Positions 47,551-57,747 of a DNA stretch of 64,000 nt are shown piece by piece. Each line of letters opens with the position of its first letter. Position 1 is the stretch's first letter. The position numbers were made by a program, and so were the translations under genes. Below the pieces are notes generated by a model. The model was not told the origin of the DNA, searched no databases, and worked only from the letters and a program-made list of their open reading frames with translations. The stretch lies in NCBI RefSeq assembly GCF_030811455.1, contig NZ_JAUSQU010000001.1, positions 4,588,001 to 4,652,000 of the forward strand. Reading direction: 5' to 3'. This DNA comes from Streptosporangium lutulentum. Lineage in GTDB: Bacteria; Actinomycetota; Actinomycetes; Streptosporangiales; Streptosporangiaceae.

Positions 47551-49029
47551 TCAGACCAGGGGCCGGGCCGTCGGTGGGATCGCGACCGGCAGGGCCGTCT
47601 GACCGGTGAGGTAGCGGTCGGCGGCCGAGGCTGCGGAGCGGCCCTCGGCGATCGCCCACACGATCAGCGACTGGCCGCGGCCGATGTCACCGGCGACGAA
47701 CACGCCGTCCACGGAGGACATGTAGCCCCTGTCGCGGGCGACGTTGCCCCTGGCGTCGAAGAACTCGTCTCCGGCGTCCTGGGCCAGCTCCCGCAGCAGG
47801 CCGTTCTTCTCCGGGCCGACGAAGCCCATCGACAGGGCGACCAGCTCGGCCGGGATCTCCCGCTCGGTTCCGGGAATCGGCGCGAACCCCGCTCCGGGGC
47901 CCTCCACCTCGACCAGGCGAAGCGCCCGGACATTGCCCTCGGCGTCGCCGACGAACTCGGTGGTGGAGACCGCATAGACCCGGTCGCCGCCGCCCTCGGC
48001 CAGTTCCTCGTGAGCGCTCTCCATCTTGAACAGCATGGGGAACGTGGGCCACGGCTGGCTGCCGGGGCGCTCCTCCGGGGGACGGGGCATGATCTCCAGC
48101 TGGGTGATCGACGCGGCGCCCTGGCGGATCGCGGTGCCGATGCAGTCGGCCCCGGTGTCGCCGCCGCCGATCACGACGACGTGCTTGCCCTCGGCGCTGA
48201 TCGGGGAGACGGTGTAGTCGCCCTCCTGGACCTTGTTGGACGGGGGGAGGTACTCCATCGCCTGGTAGATGCCCGCCAGGTCTCGTCCGGTGACGGGCAG
48301 GTCGCGCCACTGGGTGGCTCCGCCCGCCAGGACGATCGCGTCGTACTCCTCGCGGAGCCGGGCCGCGGTGATGTCGACGCCGACGTTGACGCCGGTGCGG
48401 AACTCGGTGCCCTCGGCCCGCATCTGCGCGAGCCTCCGGTCGATGTGCCGCTTCTCCATCTTGAACTCGGGGATGCCGTAGCGGAGCAGACCGCCGATCC
48501 GGTCGGCGCGCTCGAACACCACCACGTCGTGCCCGGCCCGGGTGAGCTGCTGGGCGGCGGCCAGGCCGGCGGGGCCCGAGCCGACGACCGCGACCTTCTT
48601 GCCGGTCTTCGAGGCCGGGGGCCGGGGGGTGACCCAGCCCTCGGCGAAGGCCCGGTCGATGATCTCGACCTCGACCCGCTTGATCGCGACCGGGTCGGAG
48701 TTGATGCCGAGCACGCACGCCGCCTCGCACGGAGCCGGGCACAGGCGGCCGGTGAACTCCGGGAAGTTGTTGGTGGCGTGCAGGCGCTCGATGGCCTCCT
48801 GCCAGTCGTCGCGGTAGACCAGGTCATTCCATTCGGGGATGAGGTTCCCGAGCGGGCAGCCGTTGTGACAGAACGGGATGCCGCAGTCCATGCAGCGTGC
48901 GGCCTGCTTGGTCAGTTCCGGCTTGGGGAAGTCCTGGTAGACCTCCCGCCAGTCGCGGATGCGGACGTCCACCGGGCGGCGGGCCGGCAGCTCGCGTTCG
49001 TGAGTGAGGAAACCCTTAGGGTCAGCCAT
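47551..49029 (-). CDS. gltD: Glutamate synthase small subunit
   Basis: 492-residue flavoprotein passing NADPH electrons to GltB for ammonia assimilation. N-terminal Cys clusters for iron-sulfur binding (CMDCGIPFCHNGCP and CPAPCEAACV), an FAD-binding dinucleotide fold VAVVGSGPAGLAAAQQL and an NADPH-binding fold VVVIGGGDTGADC. The C-terminal VAGDIGRGQSLIVWAIAEGR is typical. Downstream of gltB by 113 bp, same strand. Confidence 0.96.
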   Translation of the reverse strand: MADPKGFLTHERELPARRPVDVRIRDWREVYQDFPKPELTKQAARCMDCGIPFCHNGCPLGNLIPEWNDLVYRDDWQEAIERLHATNNFPEFTGRLCPAPCEAACVLGINSDPVAIKRVEVEIIDRAFAEGWVTPRPPASKTGKKVAVVGSGPAGLAAAQQLTRAGHDVVVFERADRIGGLLRYGIPEFKMEKRHIDRRLAQMRAEGTEFRTGVNVGVDITAARLREEYDAIVLAGGATQWRDLPVTGRDLAGIYQAMEYLPPSNKVQEGDYTVSPISAEGKHVVVIGGGDTGADCIGTAIRQGAASITQLEIMPRPPEERPGSQPWPTFPMLFKMESAHEELAEGGGDRVYAVSTTEFVGDAEGNVRALRLVEVEGPGAGFAPIPGTEREIPAELVALSMGFVGPEKNGLLRELAQDAGDEFFDARGNVARDRGYMSSVDGVFVAGDIGRGQSLIVWAIAEGRSAASAADRYLTGQTALPVAIPPTARPLV

Positions 49030-49142
49030 CGTCGTACCCCCCTAATCCTGAGCAGTCTGGTGAGCGCGGCCGGTGGCGGCCTGGATCGGTGTCGGTGTCG
49101 TTCGCGGACGGCCGGGATCGCCGATACGCGGCGGCATGGGCG

Positions 49143-52100
49143 TCATCCCTGGACCGCCGCGGCCATGACGGCCTCGTCGATGTCGCGGCCTTCGAGCCGG
49201 GCGGATTCGGCGGCCTTCAGGACCCGCTTGTAGTCCGTCGGCATGATCTTGCTGAAGCGAGACGGATCCCAGTCGGCGAGAAGCGCCTTGGCCACCGTGG
49301 AGCCGGTCTCCGTCATGTGCGCCTCGACGATCTCCCGCAGCGCCTCGGATTCGGCCTCGGTCAGCGTCTCGATCTCCACCATCTCGCGGTTGACCCGTTC
49401 GAGGTTGAGGTCGAGCAGGTAGGCGAGGCCGCCGGACATGCCCGCCGCGAAGTTGCGTCCGGTCGGGCCGAGGACGACGACCTTGCCGCCCGTCATGTAC
49501 TCGCAGCCGTGGTCGCCGACGCCCTCGACGACCGCGGTGGCGCCGGAGTTGCGGACGCAGAACCGCTCTCCCATGACGCCCCTGACGAACGCCTCACCGG
49601 AGGTCGCGCCGTACAGGCCGACGTTCCCGGCGATGATGTGACCTTCCAGCGGGGCCTCGTCGTGCGGCTGGACCGTGATCCGGCCGCCTGACAGGCCCTT
49701 GCCGAGATAGTCGTTGGCGTCGCCGGTCAGCCGTAGCGTGATGCCCTTCGGCACGAAGGCGCCGAAGGAGTTGCCCGCCGAGCCGGTGAAGCGGATGTCG
49801 ATGGTGTTGTCGGGCAGGCCCTCGCCGCCGTACCGCTTGGTGACCTCGTGCCCGAGCATCGCGCCGACCGTGCGGTTGACGTTGCGGATGGGCAGGTCGA
49901 GCGTGACCCGGCGGCCGTTCTTGAGCGCGCCCTCCGCGAGCTGGATCAGGGTGTGGTCCAGTGCCTTGGCCAGACCGTGGTCCTGGCCTTGGACACGGCG
50001 GAACGCGGCGCCCTCGGGCAGTTCCGGCTGGTGCAGGATCGGCGCCAGGTCCAGGCCGCCGGCCTTCCAGTACTGCTCGGCCGAGGTGGTGTCCAGCATC
50101 TCGGCGTGGCCGACGGCCTCGTCGAGGCTGCGGAAGCCCAGCGCGGCGAGGTGCTCGCGGATCTCCTCGGCGACGAACTCGAAGAAGGTGACCACGAACT
50201 CGGGCTTGCCGGTGAACCGCTTGCGCAGTTCGGGGTTCTGGGTGGCGACGCCGACCGGGCAGGTGTCCAGATGGCACACGCGCATCATCACGCAGCCGGA
50301 GACGACCAGCGGGGCGGTGGCGAAGCCGTACTCCTCCGCGCCGAGCAGCGCGGCGACGACCACGTCCCTGCCGGTCTTGAGCTGGCCGTCCACCTGCACG
50401 GTGATCCGGTCGCGCAGGCCGTTGAGCAGCAGCGTCTGCTGGGTCTCGGCCAGGCCGAGCTCCCAGGGTGCTCCCGCGTGCTTGAGCGAGGTCAGCGGGG
50501 AGGCGCCGGTGCCTCCGTCGTGGCCGGAGATGAGCACGACGTCCGCGTGGGCCTTGGACACGCCCGCCGCGACCGTGCCGACGCCGACCTCGGCCACGAG
50601 CTTGACGTGCACCCGGGCGGCGGGGTTGGAGTTCTTGAGGTCGTGGATGAGCTGGGCGAGGTCCTCGATGGAGTAGATGTCGTGGTGCGGCGGCGGCGAG
50701 ATGAGGCCGACGCCGGGGGTGGAGTGCCTGGTCTTGGCGATCCACGGGTAGACCTTGTGGCCGGGCAGCTGGCCGCCCTCACCGGGCTTGGCGCCCTGGG
50801 CCATCTTGATCTGCAGGTCGTCGGCGTTGACGAGATACTCCGAGGTCACGCCGAAGCGGCCGGAGGCCACCTGCTTGACGGCGGAGCGCCGGGCGGGGTC
50901 GTTGAGCCGCTCGGAGTCCTCGCCGCCCTCGCCGGTGTTGGACTTGCCGCCCAGCTGGTTCATCGCGATGGCGAGGGTCTCGTGCGCCTCCATCGAGATG
51001 GAGCCGTAGGACATCGCGCCGGTGGAGAACCGCTTGACGATCTCGCTGACCGGCTCGACCTCGTCGATGGGGACCGGCTCGCGGACGCCTTCCTTGAATG
51101 TGAACAGGCCGCGCAGCGTCATCAGCCTCTCGGCCTGGGAGTCCACCAGGCTGGTGTACTCCTTGAAGACCTCGTAGCGGCGTGAGCGGGTGGCGTGCTG
51201 CAGCTTGAAGACGGTCTCGGGGTTGAACAGGTGCGGCTCGCCCTCGCGGCGCCACTGGTACTCGCCGCCGACGTCCAGGCGGCGGTGGGCGTTCTCGGCC
51301 CGCGGGTAGGCCCGCTGGTGGCGGAGCGCGACCTCCTGGGCGAGGATGTCGAAGCCGACGCCGCCCAGGCGGGAGGTCGTCCCGGCGAAGCAGCGGTCGA
51401 TGACGTCCTGGCCGAGGCCGAGCGCCTCGAAGATCTGCGCGCCGGTGTAGGAGGCGACCGTGGACACGCCCATCTTGGACATGACCTTCAGCACGCCCTT
51501 GCCGTACGCCTTGATGAGGTTGCGCACGGCCTTGTGCCTGTCGATCGCCAGGACGCCGGAGGTGACCATGTCCTCGACGGTCTCGATGGCGAGGTAGGGG
51601 TTGATCGCGGCCGCGCCGTACCCGACGAGGAGCGCCATGTGGTGCGCCTCGCGGGCCTCGCCGGTCTCGATGACCAGGCCGACCCTGGTGCGGGTCTTCT
51701 CGGCGATCAGGTGGTGGTGGACCGCGCCGGTGAGCATCAGCGACGGGATCGGCGCCAGGACGTCGGAGGAGCCCCGATCGGAGAGCACGAGGACCCGCGC
51801 CCCGCCCCTGATCGCCTCGGAGGCCTCGGCGCAGATCTCCTCGATGCGGTGGAGCAGTGCCTCGCCGCCGCCCCTGACCTCGTACAGGCCGGAGATCACA
51901 TGCGGGTGGAAGCCGGGCAGCGCGCCCTCGTCGTTGATGTGGATGATCTTCGCGAGCTCGTCGTTGTCGATCACCGGGTAGGGCAGCACGAGCTGGCGGC
52001 AGGAGACCGGCCCCGGGTCGAGCAGGTTTCCCTCGGGGCCGAGGGTGCTGGCCAGGGAGGTGACGAGCTCCTCGCGGATGGCGTCCAGCGGCGGGTTGGT

Positions 52101-53648
52101 GACCTGCGCGAACAGCTGGGTGAAGTAGTCGAACAGGAGCCGGGGCTTCTCGCTGAGCACCGCGACGGGACTGTCGGTGCCCATCGAGCCGATCGGCTCG
52201 GCGCCCACCTTGGCCATCGGCGACAGGATGATGCGCAGCTCCTCCTCGGTGTAGCCGAAGGTCTGCTGGCGCTTGATCAGCGCCTCGTGGGTCGGGATCT
52301 CGTGCGCGCGGGCGGGCAGTTCCTCGAAGCGGACCAGCCCGGCGTGCAGCCAGTCGGCGTAGGGCAGCTCGGCGGCCAGCTCGGCCTTGATCTCGTCATC
52401 TTCGATGATCTTGCCGAGTTCGGTGTCGATCAGGAACATCTTGCCGGGCTGCAGGCGGCCCTTGCGGACCACGTTCTCCGGCGCGATGTCGAGCACGCCC
52501 GCCTCGGAGGCCAGCACGACCAGGCCGTCCGCGGTGACCCAGAAGCGGCCGGGGCGCAGCCCGTTACGGTCGAGGACCGCGCCGACCAGGGTGCCGTCGG
52601 AGAAGGTGATCGAGGCCGGGCCGTCCCAGGCCTCCATGAGCGTGGAGTGGAACTCGTAGAACGCCCGCCGCGCGGGGTCCATCTCGGTGTGGCCCTCCCA
52701 CGCCTCGGGGATCATCATCAGCACGGCGTGCGGCAGCTTGCGCCCGGCGAGGTGGAGAAGCTCCAGCGTCTCGTCGAAGGAGGCGGTGTCGGAACCGCTC
52801 GGGTCGCAGATCGGGAAGAGCCGCGACAGGTCGCCCGGGATGTTGGCGGTTTCCAGCATCGCCTCGCGGGCGCGCATCCAGTTGCGGTTGCCCTTGACGG
52901 TGTTGATCTCGCCGTTGTGGGCGATGAAGCGGTACGGGTGCGCCAGCGGCCAGGAGGGGAAGGTGTTGGTGGAGAAGCGCGAGTGGACCAGTGAGATCGC
53001 GGTCTCATAGCGCTCGTCGCTCAGGTCGGGGAAGAACGCCTCGACCTGCAGCGGGGTGAGCATGCCCTTGTAGACGATCGTCCGGGAGCTCAGCGAGGGG
53101 AAGTAGACGTCCACCTCGTGCTCGGCGCGCTTGCGCAGGCAGAAGGCCAGCCGGTCGAGTTCGAGGCCGCTCTCGCCGTTCGGGGAGGTCACGAACAACT
53201 GCCGGAAGAACGGCATCACCGCGCGGGCGCTGGGGCCGGGAAGCGTCTCCTCGATCGGGACGTCGCGCCAGCCGAGGACCGTCAGGCCCTCCTCGGCGGC
53301 GATCTCCTCGATCATCCGCACGCCGGTCTCGCGGGCCTCGGGGTCGCTGGGCAGGAAGGCCATGCCGACCGCGTAGGCGCCCGCCGGGGGCAGAGGAAGG
53401 TCCACCACCGCGCGGAGGAAGGTGTCGGGGATCTGCGTCAGGATCCCGGCTCCGTCGCCGGTGTCCGGTTCGCTTCCCTGGGCCCCTCGATGATCGAGAT
53501 TGCACAGCGCGGTCAAGGCCTTCGCGACGATGTCGTGACTACGGCGTCCGGCGACATCCGCGACCATGGCGACACCGCAGGCGTCATGCTCGTGCGAGGG
53601 GTGGTACAGGCCCTGAGGCTCGGGAAAGCCGAGGTGGGCAGCAGGCAT
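49143..53648 (-). CDS. gltB: Glutamate synthase large subunit
   Basis: 1,501-residue NADPH-glutamate synthase alpha subunit, making two glutamates from glutamine and 2-oxoglutarate. The N-terminal class II amidotransferase becomes active after cleavage before Cys in [13 protein letters not shown] (about 24). The central and FMN domains include [16 protein letters not shown] and [15 protein letters not shown]; the 3Fe-4S cluster site is [13 protein letters not shown]. The C-terminal GXGXG repeat domain is present. The ATG at 53648 follows GGGAGGG by 5 nt, so the frame to 53798 is discarded. Confidence 0.97.
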   Translation of the reverse strand: MPAAHLGFPEPQGLYHPSHEHDACGVAMVADVAGRRSHDIVAKALTALCNLDHRGAQGSEPDTGDGAGILTQIPDTFLRAVVDLPLPPAGAYAVGMAFLPSDPEARETGVRMIEEIAAEEGLTVLGWRDVPIEETLPGPSARAVMPFFRQLFVTSPNGESGLELDRLAFCLRKRAEHEVDVYFPSLSSRTIVYKGMLTPLQVEAFFPDLSDERYETAISLVHSRFSTNTFPSWPLAHPYRFIAHNGEINTVKGNRNWMRAREAMLETANIPGDLSRLFPICDPSGSDTASFDETLELLHLAGRKLPHAVLMMIPEAWEGHTEMDPARRAFYEFHSTLMEAWDGPASITFSDGTLVGAVLDRNGLRPGRFWVTADGLVVLASEAGVLDIAPENVVRKGRLQPGKMFLIDTELGKIIEDDEIKAELAAELPYADWLHAGLVRFEELPARAHEIPTHEALIKRQQTFGYTEEELRIILSPMAKVGAEPIGSMGTDSPVAVLSEKPRLLFDYFTQLFAQVTNPPLDAIREELVTSLASTLGPEGNLLDPGPVSCRQLVLPYPVIDNDELAKIIHINDEGALPGFHPHVISGLYEVRGGGEALLHRIEEICAEASEAIRGGARVLVLSDRGSSDVLAPIPSLMLTGAVHHHLIAEKTRTRVGLVIETGEAREAHHMALLVGYGAAAINPYLAIETVEDMVTSGVLAIDRHKAVRNLIKAYGKGVLKVMSKMGVSTVASYTGAQIFEALGLGQDVIDRCFAGTTSRLGGVGFDILAQEVALRHQRAYPRAENAHRRLDVGGEYQWRREGEPHLFNPETVFKLQHATRSRRYEVFKEYTSLVDSQAERLMTLRGLFTFKEGVREPVPIDEVEPVSEIVKRFSTGAMSYGSISMEAHETLAIAMNQLGGKSNTGEGGEDSERLNDPARRSAVKQVASGRFGVTSEYLVNADDLQIKMAQGAKPGEGGQLPGHKVYPWIAKTRHSTPGVGLISPPPHHDIYSIEDLAQLIHDLKNSNPAARVHVKLVAEVGVGTVAAGVSKAHADVVLISGHDGGTGASPLTSLKHAGAPWELGLAETQQTLLLNGLRDRITVQVDGQLKTGRDVVVAALLGAEEYGFATAPLVVSGCVMMRVCHLDTCPVGVATQNPELRKRFTGKPEFVVTFFEFVAEEIREHLAALGFRSLDEAVGHAEMLDTTSAEQYWKAGGLDLAPILHQPELPEGAAFRRVQGQDHGLAKALDHTLIQLAEGALKNGRRVTLDLPIRNVNRTVGAMLGHEVTKRYGGEGLPDNTIDIRFTGSAGNSFGAFVPKGITLRLTGDANDYLGKGLSGGRITVQPHDEAPLEGHIIAGNVGLYGATSGEAFVRGVMGERFCVRNSGATAVVEGVGDHGCEYMTGGKVVVLGPTGRNFAAGMSGGLAYLLDLNLERVNREMVEIETLTEAESEALREIVEAHMTETGSTVAKALLADWDPSRFSKIMPTDYKRVLKAAESARLEGRDIDEAVMAAAVQG

Positions 53649-53850
53649 TGAATCCCTCCCGTCGTCTTGCTTCTTTGGAACAAGCAAAGGGACGACGTTG
53701 GCCCTGCTGCGTGGTGGGTAGACATTACCGTACCCTGCCGGAAACCTGCCTACCCGGTCCGAATCGCACGAATTTAGTGCGGGTTCGCCCCAGCTCATTG
53801 AACGCCGCAGCGTGGTGAGGCATTCCGGATAGGGGCTTTAGGGTGGCCCA

Positions 53851-55464
53851 ATGGAACCGAGTGGCCCGATGGACCCGTTGACGGCGCTCGTCGCGCGCGC
53901 GGGAGTGGACGGCAGGCGACTGCGAAACGCGCTGGCGGCGCTGGGCGACGGACGCTGGTGGACACTGGCGGATCTGGTCCGGGAGACCGCGACGTCGCGG
54001 CGGACCGTCGAGGCCCTGCTGCGCGAGGTCGAACTGGAGCGGTCCGGCGACCGGTTCCGGCTCCCCGCGCCCCCGGCGGACCTCACGGGCCCAGCCGGTC
54101 TCACGGGTCCCGCCGGTCTCACTGTGAGCAGGGCCGTACCGGCCGATCCGGTGGCGCACCTGCTCCCGGACCACGCCGACCTGGTCGCGCGGATGGACGA
54201 GCTGATCGCCAAGGCGCCTCGCGGCCGCCACACGCTGGATCACGTGGCCGCGACCGGCGACACCGTGGTCAGGCGGGCGCTGCTGCTGGACGTCCGGTTC
54301 TGGCTGGACGGCGCCCGGCTGCTGTGCGTGGGCGACCACGACCTGACCTCGCTGGCGACCGCGATGCTGCGTCCCGGGGTCGAGGTGACCGTCGTGGACC
54401 TCGACGAGCGCATCCTCGCCTACATCGCCGAACAGGCCGACCGGCTCGGGCTCGACGTACGGACCCGCTGGGCCGACCTCCGCCTCGGCCTTCCCGCGTC
54501 GGCCCGGGCCTGGGCCGACCTGGCGATCACCGACCCTCCCTACACTCCGGAGGGCGTCGGGCTGTTCGTCGCCCGCGGCGTGGAGGGGCTCCGCGACCGC
54601 GAGCAGGGCAGGATCCTGCTGGCCTACGGCGCGAGTGAGCGCACCCCGGCCCTCGCCCTCAAGGTGCAGAACGCCCTGTCCCAGCTCAACCTCGTCAACG
54701 AGGCGATCTATCCCGATTTCAACCGCTATCTCGGCGCGGAGGCCATCGGCTCGGCCGCCGACCTCTACGTCCTGCGTCCCACCACCAAGACCTGGCCCGC
54801 GGCCGCCGCCCGTGTCGACGGCTACGGCCCCGCCATCTACACCCAGGGCCCGCAGTCGGTGGAGTCCACCGGCTCCGGCCCCGCCGGCCCCTCTGAGTCC
54901 GCGCCGGCCTCCTCCCTCGGTGAGTTCACCCCCGAGGTGCTGGTCGGCGAGTGGCCGGGGGACGTGTTCCCCAAGGCCCCCAGGGCGCGTCTGACGACCT
55001 GGCTCGCCAAGCCGTACGCCAGCGACCCCTCCCGGGTGGCGATGGCCGTCCCCGCCGGGCTGGAGGCGGCGCTCCCCCGGCTCCTGCTGGCCACCCGCGC
55101 CCAGGACGTCAGGGTCACGCTGGCCGCGCCGCCCAAGGACCTGCCCGCCGACCCGCTCTCCACCGTCTACGAGCTCACCGCCGACGGATGCGCCGTCCAC
55201 GCCGTACGGCTGCCGCCTCCCACCACGGACATGGGGCGGATCCTGCGCCGCATCCTGGACAACGCCCACGGCAAGCTCGCCAACACCTGGCGCGAGGCCC
55301 TCATCAGGGCCAGGGGCGATCTGACCAAGAAGCAGGCCCGGGCGATCGTCACCGCCGTCGCCCCCTGGGCCGACGACGTCACCGTCCTCGAACTGCCCGC
55401 CCACCGCCTCCAGGAGCTCCCCGCCGCGGTGGCGAGCTCGCTGACCGTGCCGTGTGAGACCTGA
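53851..55464 (+). CDS. Aminopropyltransferase-like enzyme (BpsA-family) with N-terminal HTH
   Basis: 537 residues. A winged-helix N-terminus (about 8-75, LADLVRETATSRRTVEALLREV) precedes a Rossmann domain (about 90-330) with LLCVGDHDLTSLA, VTVVDLDERIL and AITDPPYTPEGVGLF, matching branched-chain polyamine (bis-aminopropyl spermidine) synthase-family proteins. The C-terminal 200 residues are unassigned. It may be a polyamine or nucleic-acid-related transferase. A DPPY motif also fits an amino-methyltransferase. ATG at 53851 or 53869. Divergent from gltB. Confidence 0.72.
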   Translation: MEPSGPMDPLTALVARAGVDGRRLRNALAALGDGRWWTLADLVRETATSRRTVEALLREVELERSGDRFRLPAPPADLTGPAGLTGPAGLTVSRAVPADPVAHLLPDHADLVARMDELIAKAPRGRHTLDHVAATGDTVVRRALLLDVRFWLDGARLLCVGDHDLTSLATAMLRPGVEVTVVDLDERILAYIAEQADRLGLDVRTRWADLRLGLPASARAWADLAITDPPYTPEGVGLFVARGVEGLRDREQGRILLAYGASERTPALALKVQNALSQLNLVNEAIYPDFNRYLGAEAIGSAADLYVLRPTTKTWPAAAARVDGYGPAIYTQGPQSVESTGSGPAGPSESAPASSLGEFTPEVLVGEWPGDVFPKAPRARLTTWLAKPYASDPSRVAMAVPAGLEAALPRLLLATRAQDVRVTLAAPPKDLPADPLSTVYELTADGCAVHAVRLPPPTTDMGRILRRILDNAHGKLANTWREALIRARGDLTKKQARAIVTAVAPWADDVTVLELPAHRLQELPAAVASSLTVPCET

Positions 55465-55509
55465 CGGAGCCGCCGGCCGTACCGGGCGGGACGGTGGAAC
55501 CGCGTTCCC

Positions 55510-56127
55510 TCAGAGCAGCAGCCGCCGCTGAACGGCCAGGCTGGGGCTGTCCACCGCCACCTGCGAGTAGGTCAGGTCCACCCGCTCTCCGGCCGCCGCC
55601 GGGCCGACCCAGCTCAGGGTGACGTAGTGCCCCAGGGCGCGCGCCTGGGCCCAGCTGTGGGCGCCGTCGAAACCGGCGGGCGTTCCGGGGGCGAGCCGGA
55701 CGAAACCGCCGCTCTTGAAGGCGGTCACGAGCTTGTCGGCGGCGACGGAGTCGGCCAGGTTGAAGATGAGGAACTGCCCGGAGATCCTGCCGTCCGGGGT
55801 CGCGTAGTGGGCCCGCAGCACCTGGGTGCACCCGGCGACCGCCTCTTCGGCGCTTCCCCACACCGCCTGGGCGCAGTCGGTCAGTGTCTCGGTTCCCTTG
55901 ACCGTGAGCGTGACCTCGCCCGCGGTCACCGACCCGCTGGGGAAGATCTCGGCGACGGTCAGCGGCTCGGGGTCGAGGGCCCGGGTGGCGATGGGGTCGT
56001 AGTGGGCCGAGGTCGGCTCGCCGCGGAAGACGGCGGCGCGCGGCTCGGGCGCGCCGCCCCGCAACCACAGGAACGCCGCCGCCCCGGCGACCACGACCAG
56101 CACGACGGCGGCGATCCACTTTCGCAT
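55510..56127 (-). CDS. Membrane-anchored protein, paralogue 1
   Basis: 205 residues. One N-terminal transmembrane anchor (about 4-23) and an extracellular domain with DPEPLTVAEIFPSG, then a conserved Cys pair, TDCAQAVWG and AGCTQV (Cys about 84 and 99), and SGQFLIFNLAD. It is clearly related to the next gene (DPKPLTLKDVF, ADCAAAVWG, GGCTQA). Function unknown. Last of a six-gene operon with MauE, DsbA-like, Lgt and VIT1-like genes. Confidence 0.72.
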   Translation of the reverse strand: MRKWIAAVVLVVVAGAAAFLWLRGGAPEPRAAVFRGEPTSAHYDPIATRALDPEPLTVAEIFPSGSVTAGEVTLTVKGTETLTDCAQAVWGSAEEAVAGCTQVLRAHYATPDGRISGQFLIFNLADSVAADKLVTAFKSGGFVRLAPGTPAGFDGAHSWAQARALGHYVTLSWVGPAAAGERVDLTYSQVAVDSPSLAVQRRLLL

Positions 56128-56166
56128 GACAGACGACCCTACTGGGACAGGCGGTGCGGTGGGGGC

Positions 56167-57039
56167 CTAGGGGGCCGGAACCGCCTCGGGATCGGCCGCG
56201 ACGACCCGGCGGAACACCGCCTTCTCCGCGCCCCTGACCGTCAGTCCCAGGGAGAGGAAGTCGTCCTTGGGACCCGGATCGGCGCCGTCCGCGCGGCCGA
56301 ACCAGACCAGGCCCGCGTAGTGGCCCATGGCGTGACCGCTGCCCTCGGTGTGGCCGCCGACGGGGAAGGGGGCCTTGTCCGCCTCCAGGATCTGGGTCCA
56401 GCCGCCCCGGTGCAGGGTGGTCAGTTCCTGGACGAGCGCGTCGGCGGAGGCGGTGTCACGCAGGTTGAGCAGGGTGTACTGGGCGACGTAGCGGCCGTCG
56501 GCGCTGGCGTAGACGCCCCGGGCGGCCTGGGTGCACCCTCCCTGGGCGAGCAGGTCCACCAGCTCCTGGCCCCAGACGGCCGCCGCGCAGTCGGCGTCGA
56601 GATGGGTGCCGGCCAGCTGCAGCGTGATCCCGTCTCCCTTGAGGGTCTTCTCGGCGAAGACGTCCTTCAACGTCAGGGGCTTGGGGTCGTCCTCGCTCCG
56701 CGCGATCGGCGCGAACAGCTTGGGCGAGACCCAGCCCTTGTAGGTGTCGGGCCGGGGCTGGCCGCCGATGGCCGAGCTGGTGGCCTGTTCGGGAACGTAG
56801 CCGTTGCCGATCGCGCCGACCGCCAGGATGAACCCGAATGTGGCGACCAGCACACCGGCCACCGACCCGGCGACCACCACCAGCCGCTGCTGGAACCGGC
56901 TCAGACCCCACTCGTCGAGCAGGGGGATGCTCCAGGGCTCCGACCTGGACCTGGACCTGGACCTGGCCTTGGGTTTGGCCGGGACCGGCGCCGGGGCCGG
57001 GGCCGAGCCACGGCGGCGCTTGCGTGTGGACGTGCTCAT
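56167..57039 (-). CDS. Membrane-anchored protein, paralogue 2
   Basis: 290 residues. A highly basic N-terminus with an Arg-Ser dipeptide run, one transmembrane helix (about 57-80) and an extracellular domain homologous to that of the downstream neighbour, including the Cys pair (ADCAAAVWG, GGCTQA). Its stop is 39 nt from the paralogue start; its own start is 3 nt past the VIT1-like stop. Possible substrates of the nearby DsbA-like protein because of the conserved Cys pair. Confidence 0.72.
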   Translation of the reverse strand: MSTSTRKRRRGSAPAPAPVPAKPKARSRSRSRSEPWSIPLLDEWGLSRFQQRLVVVAGSVAGVLVATFGFILAVGAIGNGYVPEQATSSAIGGQPRPDTYKGWVSPKLFAPIARSEDDPKPLTLKDVFAEKTLKGDGITLQLAGTHLDADCAAAVWGQELVDLLAQGGCTQAARGVYASADGRYVAQYTLLNLRDTASADALVQELTTLHRGGWTQILEADKAPFPVGGHTEGSGHAMGHYAGLVWFGRADGADPGPKDDFLSLGLTVRGAEKAVFRRVVAADPEAVPAP

Positions 57040-57042
57040 CGG

Positions 57043-57747
57043 TCAGCTCCCTCCCAGGAGGTTGCCCAGAGTGAAGGTCAGGCCGGCCGCGATCACACCG
57101 ACGACGAGCTGGCGCAGCCCGCTGTACCACCAGCTTCGCGCGGTCACCCGGGAGACCAGCGCGCCCGCGCCGAACAGGGCCACGCAGGAGACCACCGCCG
57201 AGGTCACCAGGCCGGTGACCCCCAGCAGGTACGGCAGGAGCGGCAGGAGCGCGCCCACGCTGAAGGCCAGGAACGAGGAGAGCGCGGCGGTCTTCGGCGA
57301 GGGCAGGTCTTCGAGGGTGACACCGAGCTCGGCGCTGGCATGTGCCTCCAGCGCCTTCACCGGGTCCAGAGAGATCTGCCTGGCCACCTCGGCCGCCACG
57401 ACGGGATCGACGCCGCGGCCCTCGTAGAACTTGGCCAGTTCCTCCTGCTCCGCCTCGGGGTGGCGCTCGATCTCGCTCCGCTCGACGTCGATCTCGGCCA
57501 GGGCGAGCTCCCGCTGGCTGGCCACCGAGACGTACTCGCCGCCGGCCATGGAGAACGAGCCGGCCGCCAGGCCGGCCACCCCGGCCAGCACGATGACCCT
57601 GGTGCTGGTCGTGCCGCCGGCGACCCCCGCGATCAGGGCGAAGTTCGAGACGAGCCCGTCCATCGCGCCGAACACCGACGGCCGCAGCCAGCCGCCGTTG
57701 ACATCACGATGCTCGTGATGGATCTCGGCTCGGCCCCCGGGGCTCAT
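57043..57747 (-). CDS. VIT1/CCC1-family transporter
   Basis: 234-residue membrane protein related to iron/manganese transporters. Family features: RPSVFGAMDGLVSNFALIAGV (first helix with Asp), AGSFSMAGGEYVSVASQRE, a cytoplasmic Glu-rich metal-binding helix region, and helices near the C-terminus. Overlaps the lgt stop by 4 nt (ATGA), so is translationally coupled. Likely exports Fe2+/Mn2+ to protect the cytoplasm. Confidence 0.9.
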   Translation of the reverse strand: MSPGGRAEIHHEHRDVNGGWLRPSVFGAMDGLVSNFALIAGVAGGTTSTRVIVLAGVAGLAAGSFSMAGGEYVSVASQRELALAEIDVERSEIERHPEAEQEELAKFYEGRGVDPVVAAEVARQISLDPVKALEAHASAELGVTLEDLPSPKTAALSSFLAFSVGALLPLLPYLLGVTGLVTSAVVSCVALFGAGALVSRVTARSWWYSGLRQLVVGVIAAGLTFTLGNLLGGS

